From Bacteroidota bacterium (lineage in GTDB: Bacteria > Bacteroidota > Bacteroidia > B-17B0 > Aurantibacillaceae): 63,993 nucleotides of DNA. Under the pieces are notes generated by a model that was given only the letters and a program-made list of their open reading frames with translations, ran no database searches and had not been told where the DNA came from. Shown piece by piece: positions 1-7,622 of the stretch (position 1 is its first letter; the number at the start of each line of letters is the position of its first letter). The stretch is taken from the NCBI GenBank assembly GCA_020403265.1, contig JADBXZ010000038.1:1-63993 (forward strand), in the 5' to 3' direction. Both the position numbers and the translations under genes were made by a program.

Positions 1-684
1 ATTAACAGCACAAAAAATATTTGGCAAATAAGTAGTATTAATTAGAGTTTTACTTGTTGCAGCATCGCTTCTAAAATTACCAATAACACAATGTTTTTCT
101 GTGCCATTAGCAACAAATGTACCTGTTATTAATGTCCAATTTAATGTGTCCGTTACAATAGTGCTACCTTCAACTTGCGGGTTTAAATATGTTAATGGTA
201 TGTTACATTGTGTAATTGTATCTAAGCTGTTATCTCCAAAATAGGCCCCAATGTTGGCAATACCATAAGTACTATTGTTGCCAATATTTGCCCAAAATTT
301 AACGCAGTAGGTTTTGCCTGCGATGAGTTTTGATTTTAAACGATTTCGGAAATAGCCTCGGTTATTATTTGCACTGCAAGTGGGAGGAACACATAAAAAC
401 TCTATAAGTCCATATGAGTTGCCACTTCTTGCATATTGAAACCCAAAACCATTGTATGGGACATTGGTGTAGCATTGAGATGCATAAACCGCAGACCCAT
501 TTATAGAATCAATAGTTCTCCAATATTTTGAATAAGAAATATATGGCAAGAAATTGCAATTATAATGCTCTTCAAAGCTACCATTATTGATATAATTAGC
601 TATCTGCCCTTTAATTATAAGTGTTTGTAGCACAGTATTAATTAGCAACAACCAATTTTTTAACTGTTTTTTCTCCGCTTTCAT
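1..684 (-). CDS. Secreted protein, 5' part only (runs off the left edge)
   Basis: An open frame of 228 codons starts at an ATG at 684-682 and is still open at base 1, so the C-terminus lies outside the window. The first ~28 residues look like a signal peptide: a lysine-rich start (MKAEKKQLKN) and then a hydrophobic stretch. The mature part begins near NNGSFEEHYNC, a form common at the start of Bacteroidota exported proteins that carry a carbohydrate-binding-like jelly roll and end in a T9SS or gliding-motility tail. Several cysteines and many Asn, Tyr and Gly residues fit an extracellular protein. Its first 47 bases overlap the end of the upstream T9SS-tail frame. Function is unknown; surface location is inferred. 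Confidence 0.72.
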   Translation of the reverse strand, partial: MKAEKKQLKNWLLLINTVLQTLIIKGQIANYINNGSFEEHYNCNFLPYISYSKYWRTIDSINGSAVYASQCYTNVPYNGFGFQYARSGNSYGLIEFLCVPPTCSANNNRGYFRNRLKSKLIAGKTYCVKFWANIGNNSTYGIANIGAYFGDNSLDTITQCNIPLTYLNPQVEGSTIVTDTLNWTLITGTFVANGTEKHCVIGNFRSDAATSKTLINTTYLPNIFCAVN

Positions 685-925
685 TTATAATATTTACAAA
701 GTAAACGCCATCTAACAAATCAAAATTGATTGTTACATTGTATTGTTGCGTTACAACATTAATTGTTTTTAAAATTTTACCATTAACATCCGTTACTTGT
801 ATTTGTATATTTTCTTCTTTTAAATAACACACAATGTTAGTGCAATAAGTAGCTGGGCAAGGGCTAATTGTATGTTTTTTAAAAGGCTTAAACTTTTCGG
901 CATCTTGTTTTTCTAATACCTTCAA
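638..925 (-). pseudogene. Orphan T9SS type A sorting tail, probable gene remnant
   Basis: The 95-residue frame is almost entirely a type A T9SS C-terminal sorting domain: an ISPCPA-like start (usually YPNP), a beta-rich middle with VTDVNGKILKTI, a DGVYFVNI block, and a KTVKKLVV end. Such domains normally close a large secreted protein, but here there is no signal peptide and no passenger. The only usable start is a TTG at 925-923; upstream the frame is open but has no ATG back into the infB terminator. I read it as the 3' remnant of a lost secreted-protein gene. A short expressed protein cannot be excluded. Confidence 0.55.
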
Positions 926-984
926 AGAATATACTTTTATTCTCCAATTACGTTTAAATAAAATTAGTAAAAAGTCCTGAATAA

Positions 985-1014
985 AAAAAGCCGCCTGATT
1001 TAAGGCAGCTTTTT
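985..1014 (-). terminator. Intrinsic terminator of the rimP-nusA-infB operon
   Basis: A 12-base-pair hairpin lies just past the infB stop, flanked by A and T runs (AAAAAGC..GCCT / AGGC..GCTTTTT). The one imperfect pair is a U-G wobble on the minus-strand transcript but a C-A mismatch on the plus strand, so it suits minus-strand transcription. Confidence 0.85.
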
Positions 1015-1031
1015 AATTTATTAAATACAAT

Positions 1032-3827
1032 TTACAATTTGGCTTTTACTTCCACCATTTCGTAGCCTTCTATAATGTCACCAATCTTAATATCGTTAAA
1101 ACCATCTATATTTAAACCACACTCGTAACCGGTTGCAACTTCTTTTACATCGTCTTTAAAACGCTTCAACGAACCTAATGCCCCTGTGTGAATTACAATT
1201 CCATCACGAATAACTCTCACTTTTGTGTTACGGTTAACTTTTCCATCTAACACATAACATCCGGCAATAGTTCCAACTTTGGTGATGTTAAATACATCTC
1301 TGATTTCAATATTACAAGAAACCTTCTCCACAAACTCAGGTGCCAACATGCCTTCCATAGCTGCTTTTAACTCGTTAATGGCATCGTAAATGATCGAATA
1401 CAATCGGATATCTATCTCCTCTGTTTCGGCTAACTTACGAGCACTGGTTGTTGGTCTCACCTGGAAACCTACAATGATTGCATTAGAAGCAGAAGCTAAT
1501 AATACATCGCTTTCACTAATGGCACCTACCGATTTATGAATGATGTTAATGGCAATTTTTTCGGTACTTAATTTTAATAATGAATCTGCTAAAGCCTCAA
1601 TTGAGCCATCCACGTCACCTTTCACAATCACATTTAATTCTTTAAAATCGCCTATCGCTAAACGACGGCCGATTTCATCCAAGGTAATATGTTTGTGCGT
1701 GCGGATTCCTTGCTCTCTTTGTAACTGTAAACGCTTGGCGGCAATTTCTCTTGCTTCGCGTTCATCATCCATTACATTAAAACGGTCTCCGGCTGTTGGT
1801 GCGCCGGTTAAACCTAATACTTTTACAGGGTGAGAAGGTCCTGCTGAATTTACTTTTTGTCCGCGCTCGTTAAACATGGCTCTTACGCGTCCGCTATAAC
1901 TTCCGGCTAACATAATGTCTCCAACCTTTAAAGTACCGGATTGAACCAAGATGGTGGATACATAACCTCTACCCTCTTCCATACTGGCTTCAATTACACT
2001 GCCTTGTGCGTTCTTATCCGGATTAGCTTTTAAATCCATCATCTCAGCTTCCAACAATACTTTTTCCAATAACAAATCAATGTTTTTACCTTGCTTGGCT
2101 GAAACCTCCTGACATTGGTATTTACCGCCCCACTCTTCAACCAAAATATTCATAGCAGATAAGGCCTCTCTGATTTTATCAGGATTTGCACCCGGTTTAT
2201 CAATTTTATTAATCGCAAATATCATAGGCACACCTGCGGCCTGTGCATGATTAATGGCTTCTTTAGTTTGAGGCATCACGCTATCATCCGCAGCTACTAC
2301 AATAATTGCAATATCGGTTACCTTAGCACCACGCGCACGCATTGCTGTAAACGCTTCGTGACCCGGTGTATCTAAAAATGTAATACTTTTTCCTGAAGCT
2401 AAAGTTACATTGTAAGCACCAATGTGTTGGGTGATACCACCCGCTTCGCCTGCCACCACTGTTGTTTTACGAACAAAGTCAAGTAAAGATGTTTTACCAT
2501 GATCTACGTGCCCCATTACCGTTACAATTGGCGGGCGATGAACTAAATCTTCCGGCTTATCAGTGTCTTCCTTAACTGTTTCAACATCCTCAGCACTTGC
2601 AAAATGCACTTTGTATCCAAATTCCTCCGCCACAATGCTAATGGTTTCAGCATCCAAACGTTGGTTAATACTCACAAACAAGCCTAGGCTCATACAAGTA
2701 GAAATAATGTTGGTTACAGGAACACTCATCATCGTTGCCAATTGATTTGCGCTTACAAACTCGGCAACTGTTAGTATTTTCTTTTCTGCCTCATCCAGCT
2801 CGGCTTTCTCAGCCATTTTTTCTCTTACATCGTCGCGTTTATCTCTGCGGTATTTAGATGTTTTTGATTTACCACCTTTTGAGCTCAAACGCGCAAGCGT
2901 TTCTTTAATTTGTGCCTGAATTTCTTCTTCGGTTAATTCAATGCGTTGCTTTGGCGCAGGTCCGGTTCCTTTATTCTTATTAAACTGATTCGTGCGTGGC
3001 GTTCCGTACTTTTCCTTTTTACGTTCATCGGCAATTTTGCTTTGCTCAGTAGCCACTTTTTTAATTTCCTCCTGACTTAAACCGCCCTTGCGGATACGTT
3101 TACGCTTGCCTTTTTCAATTGGATTTTTAGGTGTTGGCGTTTTCTCAACAGGTAGTTCAACCTTGCCAAGGATTTTCGGACCCTCTAATTTCTCATACTT
3201 AGTTTCGATAAATTCTTCTTTAACCTCCTCAACCTTCGGTTTCTCAACTACCTGAACTTCATTAACAACAGGGGTTTCAACAACCTCCTCTGCTTTTTTA
3301 GAAACTTTACCCTTTTTAGTTTTATCGTCCTTAACCTCATCAACTTCCTTGGGTTTTTTACCTGGTTTGGTTTTTAAATTCATCGCATCTAAATCCAATT
3401 TACCCAAAACTTTTGGCCCACTTTGTTCTTTTACTTCCTTGGTTTCTGTCGTTTCTTCTTCTTGCTTAACAGCGGGAATTGTATCAACTTCAACTGTTTT
3501 TGCTTTTGGAATGGTAAGGTCTTTAATGATAACCTCTTCAACTTCGGTCTCTCTTTCTTTTTCTTTTTTTGCTTTTACATCGTCTAACACAATAGTTTCG
3601 CGTTTTACCTTTGTAATGGTATGCGAAACGTGTTCCGCTTCTTCGCGTGCAGATTTATCACTTGAAAATTCTTTCAACAATAATTTATACTCTGCATCGC
3701 CAATTTTACCATTTGGATTGGCATCAATTTTAACTCCCTTAGAAGCTAAAAACTCCACAATCCTTGTAGTAGTAAGGTTAAATTCCTTAGCGGCTTTGCT
3801 TAAACGAAGTGATATTCCTTCTGACAT
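1032..3827 (-). CDS. infB: Translation initiation factor IF-2
   Basis: IF-2 is the GTPase that places initiator tRNA on the 30S subunit and promotes joining of the 50S. The 931-residue length is normal for Bacteroidota. The N-terminal winged-helix element ([19 protein letters not shown]) is followed by a long charged Lys/Glu region containing two GPK-x-LGK repeats, then a second IF2-N module. The G domain starts near residue 438 with GHVDHGKT (G1), DTPGHEA (G3, near 486) and NKID (G4, near 541), followed by the beta-barrel and C-terminal fMet-tRNA-binding domains. It is the last gene of the rimP-nusA-infB operon and is followed by a clear terminator. The start [11 protein letters not shown] is the usual one for the group. 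Confidence 0.98.
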   Translation of the reverse strand: MSEGISLRLSKAAKEFNLTTTRIVEFLASKGVKIDANPNGKIGDAEYKLLLKEFSSDKSAREEAEHVSHTITKVKRETIVLDDVKAKKEKERETEVEEVIIKDLTIPKAKTVEVDTIPAVKQEEETTETKEVKEQSGPKVLGKLDLDAMNLKTKPGKKPKEVDEVKDDKTKKGKVSKKAEEVVETPVVNEVQVVEKPKVEEVKEEFIETKYEKLEGPKILGKVELPVEKTPTPKNPIEKGKRKRIRKGGLSQEEIKKVATEQSKIADERKKEKYGTPRTNQFNKNKGTGPAPKQRIELTEEEIQAQIKETLARLSSKGGKSKTSKYRRDKRDDVREKMAEKAELDEAEKKILTVAEFVSANQLATMMSVPVTNIISTCMSLGLFVSINQRLDAETISIVAEEFGYKVHFASAEDVETVKEDTDKPEDLVHRPPIVTVMGHVDHGKTSLLDFVRKTTVVAGEAGGITQHIGAYNVTLASGKSITFLDTPGHEAFTAMRARGAKVTDIAIIVVAADDSVMPQTKEAINHAQAAGVPMIFAINKIDKPGANPDKIREALSAMNILVEEWGGKYQCQEVSAKQGKNIDLLLEKVLLEAEMMDLKANPDKNAQGSVIEASMEEGRGYVSTILVQSGTLKVGDIMLAGSYSGRVRAMFNERGQKVNSAGPSHPVKVLGLTGAPTAGDRFNVMDDEREAREIAAKRLQLQREQGIRTHKHITLDEIGRRLAIGDFKELNVIVKGDVDGSIEALADSLLKLSTEKIAINIIHKSVGAISESDVLLASASNAIIVGFQVRPTTSARKLAETEEIDIRLYSIIYDAINELKAAMEGMLAPEFVEKVSCNIEIRDVFNITKVGTIAGCYVLDGKVNRNTKVRVIRDGIVIHTGALGSLKRFKDDVKEVATGYECGLNIDGFNDIKIGDIIEGYEMVEVKAKL

Positions 3828-3908
3828 ATTTAATTTCGTGTTCTTTAAATTTTAAAAAAATGCGTCTTATTTTGGAAAAACGCCAACCAATGCAGTCAAA
3901 AAAAAAAA

Positions 3909-5171
3909 TTAATCTTCAAATTCCGCTGCCAATATTTCGCGAACTTCTTCAATCGTTTCCTCTTCAATTCCTGTTCGGCGAGTTAATTCGGCAACACTCA
4001 ATTCAAGCACTGATTTTGCAGTATCGCAACCAATAGCTTTTAATTTATCAATCACCTCATCATTAATTTCATCTGCAAATTCATCCAAGTCAACATCTTC
4101 CGTATCAATATCAGTATCCGTGTCACGGTAAACATCAATTTCGTACCCCGTTAATTTACCTGCTAACTTAATATTATAACCACCTTTACCAATTGCCAAA
4201 CTAATTTGATCAGGCTTTAAAAACACCTCGGCGCGCTTGTTAGTTTCATCTAATTTAATGGTTGTAATTTTAGCAGGACTTAATGACCGTTGGATCAACA
4301 ATTGTGCATTAGCAGTGTAATTGATAACGTCAATATTTTCGTTTTTCAACTCTCTAACAATACCATGAATACGAGAACCTTTCATACCAACACAAGCACC
4401 CACCGGATCAATTCTGTCATCATAACTTTCAACAGCTACTTTGGCACGCTCGCCCGGTTCACGTACAATCTTTTTAATGGTGATTAATCCGTCAAAAATT
4501 TCAGGAACTTCAGTTTCAAATAAACGCTCTAAAAATACAGGAGACGTGCGTGAAACGATAATTGAAGGAGAACCATTTTTTAAATCAACCTTGCTTACAA
4601 CGGCTTTTACGGTATCACCTTTCTTGAAAAAATCAGATGGGATTTGTTCTGTTTTTGGCAACAATAACTCATTACCTTCATCATCCATTAACATGATTTC
4701 TTTTTTCCAAACCTGATATACTTCGGCAGTAATAACATCCCCAACTTTTTCTTTGTATTTATTATAGATTTCGCTTTTTTGTAACTCAAGAATTTTTTGA
4801 ACCAGATTTTGACGAACCGATAAAACGGCACGACGACCAAAGTCCTCTAGCTTCACACGCTCCGATAAATCTTCGCCTATCTCAAAATCAGGTTCAATTT
4901 TTTGAGCATCACTAAAGCTAATGTGTTTATTTTCATCAAAATCAAAAGAATCCTCTGCAAACTCATCGTCTACAATTCTGCGGTTTTTGTAAATCTCCAC
5001 GTCACCCTTATCCGGGTTAACAATAATGTCAAAATTTTTATCCGATCCAAATTTTTTAATGAGCATGTTTCTAAAAACATCTTCAATAATACTCATTAAC
5101 GTCGCTTTATCAATGTTCTTATCTTCTTTAAACAGTGAAAACGATTCTATCAGATTTGCTGCACTTTCCAT
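3909..5171 (-). CDS. nusA: Transcription termination/antitermination factor NusA
   Basis: NusA binds RNA polymerase and nascent RNA and modulates pausing, termination and antitermination. The 420 residues show the N-terminal polymerase-binding domain (start MESAANLIESFSLFKEDKNI), an S1 domain (around VGDVITAEVYQVWKKEI), two KH domains (GACVGMKGSRIHGIVREL and IGKGGYNIKLAGKLTGYEID), and an acidic C-terminal helix-hairpin segment. It lacks the two full AR repeats of the E. coli protein, as is usual in this phylum. It lies between rimP (12 bases upstream) and infB, the widely conserved order. Confidence 0.97.
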   Translation of the reverse strand: MESAANLIESFSLFKEDKNIDKATLMSIIEDVFRNMLIKKFGSDKNFDIIVNPDKGDVEIYKNRRIVDDEFAEDSFDFDENKHISFSDAQKIEPDFEIGEDLSERVKLEDFGRRAVLSVRQNLVQKILELQKSEIYNKYKEKVGDVITAEVYQVWKKEIMLMDDEGNELLLPKTEQIPSDFFKKGDTVKAVVSKVDLKNGSPSIIVSRTSPVFLERLFETEVPEIFDGLITIKKIVREPGERAKVAVESYDDRIDPVGACVGMKGSRIHGIVRELKNENIDVINYTANAQLLIQRSLSPAKITTIKLDETNKRAEVFLKPDQISLAIGKGGYNIKLAGKLTGYEIDVYRDTDTDIDTEDVDLDEFADEINDEVIDKLKAIGCDTAKSVLELSVAELTRRTGIEEETIEEVREILAAEFED

Positions 5172-5183
5172 GATTTTTTATGA

Positions 5184-5648
5184 TTAAAATTTAAGTTTAA
5201 TTTTTGATTCTTTTATTTCGTTAAGGTTAATTTTATGTTGTTTATTTACGGTAATTTTCCCTTTACCCAGAGGTTTATTTTCTCTAACTTGATAACCAAT
5301 CGTTAACTCATTGTTATTGAATTCGGTTAACTGTCCGCTTAGTTTTTCGCCGTTTATTAATTTAATTTCAAAATCTCTGCCAATGTTTTTTAGGTATTGG
5401 CGAGGTAATTCAATTGGTGAGGTGGCACCGTGAGAGCTAACATCCAAACTAAAATCCTCATTCCCCTCATTTAATTTTTTTTCAATATGTCTGCTGAGTG
5501 CAACACAATCCGCAATGGTTACGCCGTTATCGCCATCAATGAACACTTGAATTTGATTATCGGCACTTACCTTAACGGCAGTTATAAAAATACTGCCATT
5601 TCCAAGGTGCTCTTCAGCTAACTGCGTTATGTATGTTTTGTTAATCAT
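5184..5648 (-). CDS. rimP: Ribosome maturation factor RimP
   Basis: RimP assists late assembly of the 30S subunit. The 154-residue protein shows the N-terminal alpha/beta domain with VFIDGDNGVTIADCVALSRHIEKKL and DFSLDVSSHGATSPI (the family's LEVSSPG position, here SSHGA), then a small C-terminal SH3-like barrel. It is the first gene of the rimP-nusA-infB operon. A promoter matching the Bacteroidota consensus lies about 65 bases upstream, and a strong GC-rich hairpin stands in the leader 15 bases before the ATG. Confidence 0.95.
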   Translation of the reverse strand: MINKTYITQLAEEHLGNGSIFITAVKVSADNQIQVFIDGDNGVTIADCVALSRHIEKKLNEGNEDFSLDVSSHGATSPIELPRQYLKNIGRDFEIKLINGEKLSGQLTEFNNNELTIGYQVRENKPLGKGKITVNKQHKINLNEIKESKIKLKF

Positions 5649-5663
5649 TTTTGTTCAAAACGA

Positions 5664-5684
5664 AGGGGGACTTTTTGTCCCCCT
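5664..5684 (-). promoter_or_regulatory. Perfect leader hairpin upstream of rimP
   Basis: AGGGGGAC and GTCCCCCT form a perfect 8-base-pair stem around a 5-base loop (AAAAA in the minus-strand transcript). It lies between the predicted promoter and the rimP start, and no U-run follows it, so it is not a standard terminator. It stands out sharply in such AT-rich DNA. It could be a protein-binding or mRNA-stabilising element controlling the operon; this is inference. Confidence 0.6.
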
Positions 5685-5710
5685 ATCATTAACTCTATAT
5701 TTTGCGAGTG

Positions 5711-5742
5711 TAAAGGTAGTGCAAATTAATGAAACTACCAAA
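5711..5742 (-). promoter_or_regulatory. Promoter of rimP-nusA-infB
   Basis: On the minus strand TTTG (5742-5739) is followed after 20 bases by TACCTTTA (5718-5711), one mismatch from TAnnTTTG. Transcription should start near 5705, giving a leader of about 57 bases that carries the hairpin. Confidence 0.6.
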
Positions 5743-5864
5743 TTATTTTAACTGATTAATTTTAGTTTTTGCAAATTTTAAGACAACTAAAAGCCAACCA
5801 ATTTAGCCCTTTAAGCGTTATAATTAGTAAGAAAACAAATTATTAATCTTAAAAAACATTGGTT

Positions 5865-6146
5865 ATGGAAGCGAAAAAAATCAAAACAGTGTTAACATTA
5901 ATCATTGGGTTGTTAATGTTAAATTTAAGCGCTAAAGCCAGTATAGCCACTAACGAGAGCATCAAAGAATACAGTGGCTTAATTATTATTGGCACTATTG
6001 TTACTGGAAGTTTAGTGTTTTACGTTATTTATTCTTATTTCAGCGGAAAAGCTGAACAGAAAGAAAATGAACAAGCTAAACCCTTTCAAAAAAGCAGAAG
6101 CAGAGCGCATCATCACCACCGCCAAGTGGTAAAAAAATCAGCCTAA
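5865..6146 (+). CDS. Small single-pass membrane protein with His-rich tail
   Basis: The ATG at 5865 gives 93 residues; the frame also holds an in-frame TTG two codons upstream, judged less likely. A signal-like hydrophobic segment (LTLIIGLLMLNLSAKAS) is followed by a second hydrophobic segment (GLIIIGTIVTGSLVFYVIYSYF), then a polar tail with lysines, arginines and four consecutive histidines. This suggests a cleaved or anchored membrane protein with a cytoplasmic basic tail. It converges with dxr, the two genes overlapping by four bases. I know no function for it; the His cluster might bind metal or nucleic acid, which is speculation. Confidence 0.7.
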   Translation: MEAKKIKTVLTLIIGLLMLNLSAKASIATNESIKEYSGLIIIGTIVTGSLVFYVIYSYFSGKAEQKENEQAKPFQKSRSRAHHHHRQVVKKSA

Positions 6147-7309
6147 AACTTTTTGGACTTAATTAGTTGCGATGCCGTTGCGCGAGCTTCTGCGTCGCAA
6201 TTTACATAATCCAAGTAGCTTAGTTTATTTTTAAAAACGATGGAATTGAGCGTTTCTTCCACCAAATCGCTCATTTGAAGAAAACCAATTTCATCCTCTA
6301 AAAATGCCTGAACGGCAATTTCGTTGGCTGCGTTTAAAATGCAAGGCTTATTACCTCCTTGATGCAGCGCATGAAATGCCAACTTTAAATTTCGGAAGGT
6401 CTCCAAATCCGGTGATTCAAATGTTAAATTGCTGTATTGACTGAATGAAAAGCGTTCAAAAGAATTAGCAAGTCTATTGGGATAAGCCATCGCGTATTGT
6501 ATAGGCAATTTCATGTCAGGTAAACCTAGTTGTGCTTTAATGCTTCCATCTTCAAACTGAACTAAACTATGTACGATACTTTGCGGATGAACAACCACCT
6601 CTATTTGGGCCGGTTTCAGGTTAAACAGCCATTTTGCCTCAATCACCTCCAAACCTTTGTTCATTAAACTCGCACTGTCAATCGTTATTTTAGCACCCAT
6701 CACCCAATTAGGGTGTTTTAAAGCCTCCTTTTTAGTGATTTGCAGCAAATCCTCTCTTTTTTTTCCCCTAAAAGGGCCACCACTTGCAGTTAAAATAATT
6801 TTCTCAACCGGGTTATGCCACTCGCCTGCGAGGCATTGAAAAATAGCTGAATGTTCACTATCAACCGGGTAAATATTCACATTGTTTTCCTCTGCTAAGG
6901 CTGTTACCAATTCCCCTGCAACTACCAGCGTTTCTTTATTAGCCAATGCAATAGGCTTTTTATGTTTAATGGCATTTAAGGTACTGGCTAAACCTGCGTA
7001 TCCCACAATTGCTGCCAACACTAAGTCAATTGAGTCCATTTCAACAATTTGTTCAACAGCCTTTGTACCAGAATAAACCTTTATGGGATGCGCAGCCAAA
7101 GCTTCCTTCACCTTTAAATAGTTGGCTTCATTAGCGATAACCACAGCATTTGGTTCAAACTCTAAAGCTTGTTTAATTAATAAGTCTGCATTTGAATTGG
7201 CCACCAGTACCTCCGCTTCAAATAAATCCGGATTAGCCCGAATTACGTCGAGTGCCTGTGTACCAATGCTTCCGGTTGATCCAACTATTGCAATTCTTTT
7301 TTTATTCAT
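6143..7309 (-). CDS. dxr: 1-deoxy-D-xylulose 5-phosphate reductoisomerase
   Basis: Dxr converts 1-deoxy-D-xylulose 5-phosphate to 2-C-methyl-D-erythritol 4-phosphate with NADPH, the first committed step of the non-mevalonate isoprenoid pathway. The 388-residue protein has the NADPH loop GSTGSIG at residues 10-16, the LANKETLV segment, the metal-binding PVDSEHSAIFQ motif, and the active-site NKGLEVIEAKWLF block, with the C-terminal helical domain intact. Length matches the family (about 390-400). It implies that this organism makes isoprenoids by the MEP route. No obvious partner genes flank it. Confidence 0.98.
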   Translation of the reverse strand: MNKKRIAIVGSTGSIGTQALDVIRANPDLFEAEVLVANSNADLLIKQALEFEPNAVVIANEANYLKVKEALAAHPIKVYSGTKAVEQIVEMDSIDLVLAAIVGYAGLASTLNAIKHKKPIALANKETLVVAGELVTALAEENNVNIYPVDSEHSAIFQCLAGEWHNPVEKIILTASGGPFRGKKREDLLQITKKEALKHPNWVMGAKITIDSASLMNKGLEVIEAKWLFNLKPAQIEVVVHPQSIVHSLVQFEDGSIKAQLGLPDMKLPIQYAMAYPNRLANSFERFSFSQYSNLTFESPDLETFRNLKLAFHALHQGGNKPCILNAANEIAVQAFLEDEIGFLQMSDLVEETLNSIVFKNKLSYLDYVNCDAEARATASQLIKSKKF

Positions 7310-7351
7310 TTAATAAATCAATGCCTCTAAGTTGCATAATATTTTTGGCTT

Positions 7352-7383
7352 TTTGCATAATAATTAATCAATACTTATATTTG
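7352..7383 (+). promoter_or_regulatory. Promoter of the TPP riboswitch and TonB receptor
   Basis: TTTG (7352-7355), a 20-base spacer and TATATTTG (7376-7383) match the Bacteroidota vegetative promoter exactly. The expected start, around 7388, falls right before the first conserved riboswitch bases. Confidence 0.75.
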
Positions 7384-7390
7384 CGCTGTC

Positions 7391-7568
7391 TTAAGGGGTG
7401 CTTTGTAGAAGTTAAAATTAAGAAATGAGAATTAAGAAGTATTTCAAGTTCTAAATTCTACCTTCTGAACTTCAATTTTACGAGGCTGAGATTATACCCA
7501 GTAACAATTATGTACCCAAATACAAATTGTTGCGCACCTGAACAGGGTAATGCCTGCGTAGGGATAAA
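7391..7568 (+). ncRNA. TPP (thi-box) riboswitch
   Basis: The conserved core is present in order: AGGGGTGC (7394-7401), GGCTGAGA (7484-7491) with ATACCC just after it, then GCACCTGAACAGGGTAATG and CCTGCGTAGGGA (ending 7565). These are the pyrimidine-sensing (CUGAGA) and pyrophosphate-sensing (ACCUGA..GGUAAUGCC..GCGUAGGGA) halves of the thiamine diphosphate aptamer. The P3 arm, between GGGGTGC and GGCTGAGA, carries an insertion of about 80 AT-rich bases. A second hairpin (AACAATT/AATTGTT, about 7503-7531) sits between the two halves. The 3' hairpin at 7574-7599, with loop GCCCCTA, could pair with AGGGG of the aptamer and act as the expression platform (inferred). Probable target: the downstream receptor gene. 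Confidence 0.92.
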
Positions 7569-7622
7569 TTAAAATAATGCACGCCCCTAGTGTTATTATG
7601 TTTAATTATAAAAAAAGAAAAA

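Noticed and set aside
3349-3855. Long open frame on the plus strand opposite infB
   Set aside because: It lies within infB in the opposite direction, is Ser/Phe-rich and low-complexity, and mirrors the Lys/Glu-rich IF-2 region. The infB frame is certain.
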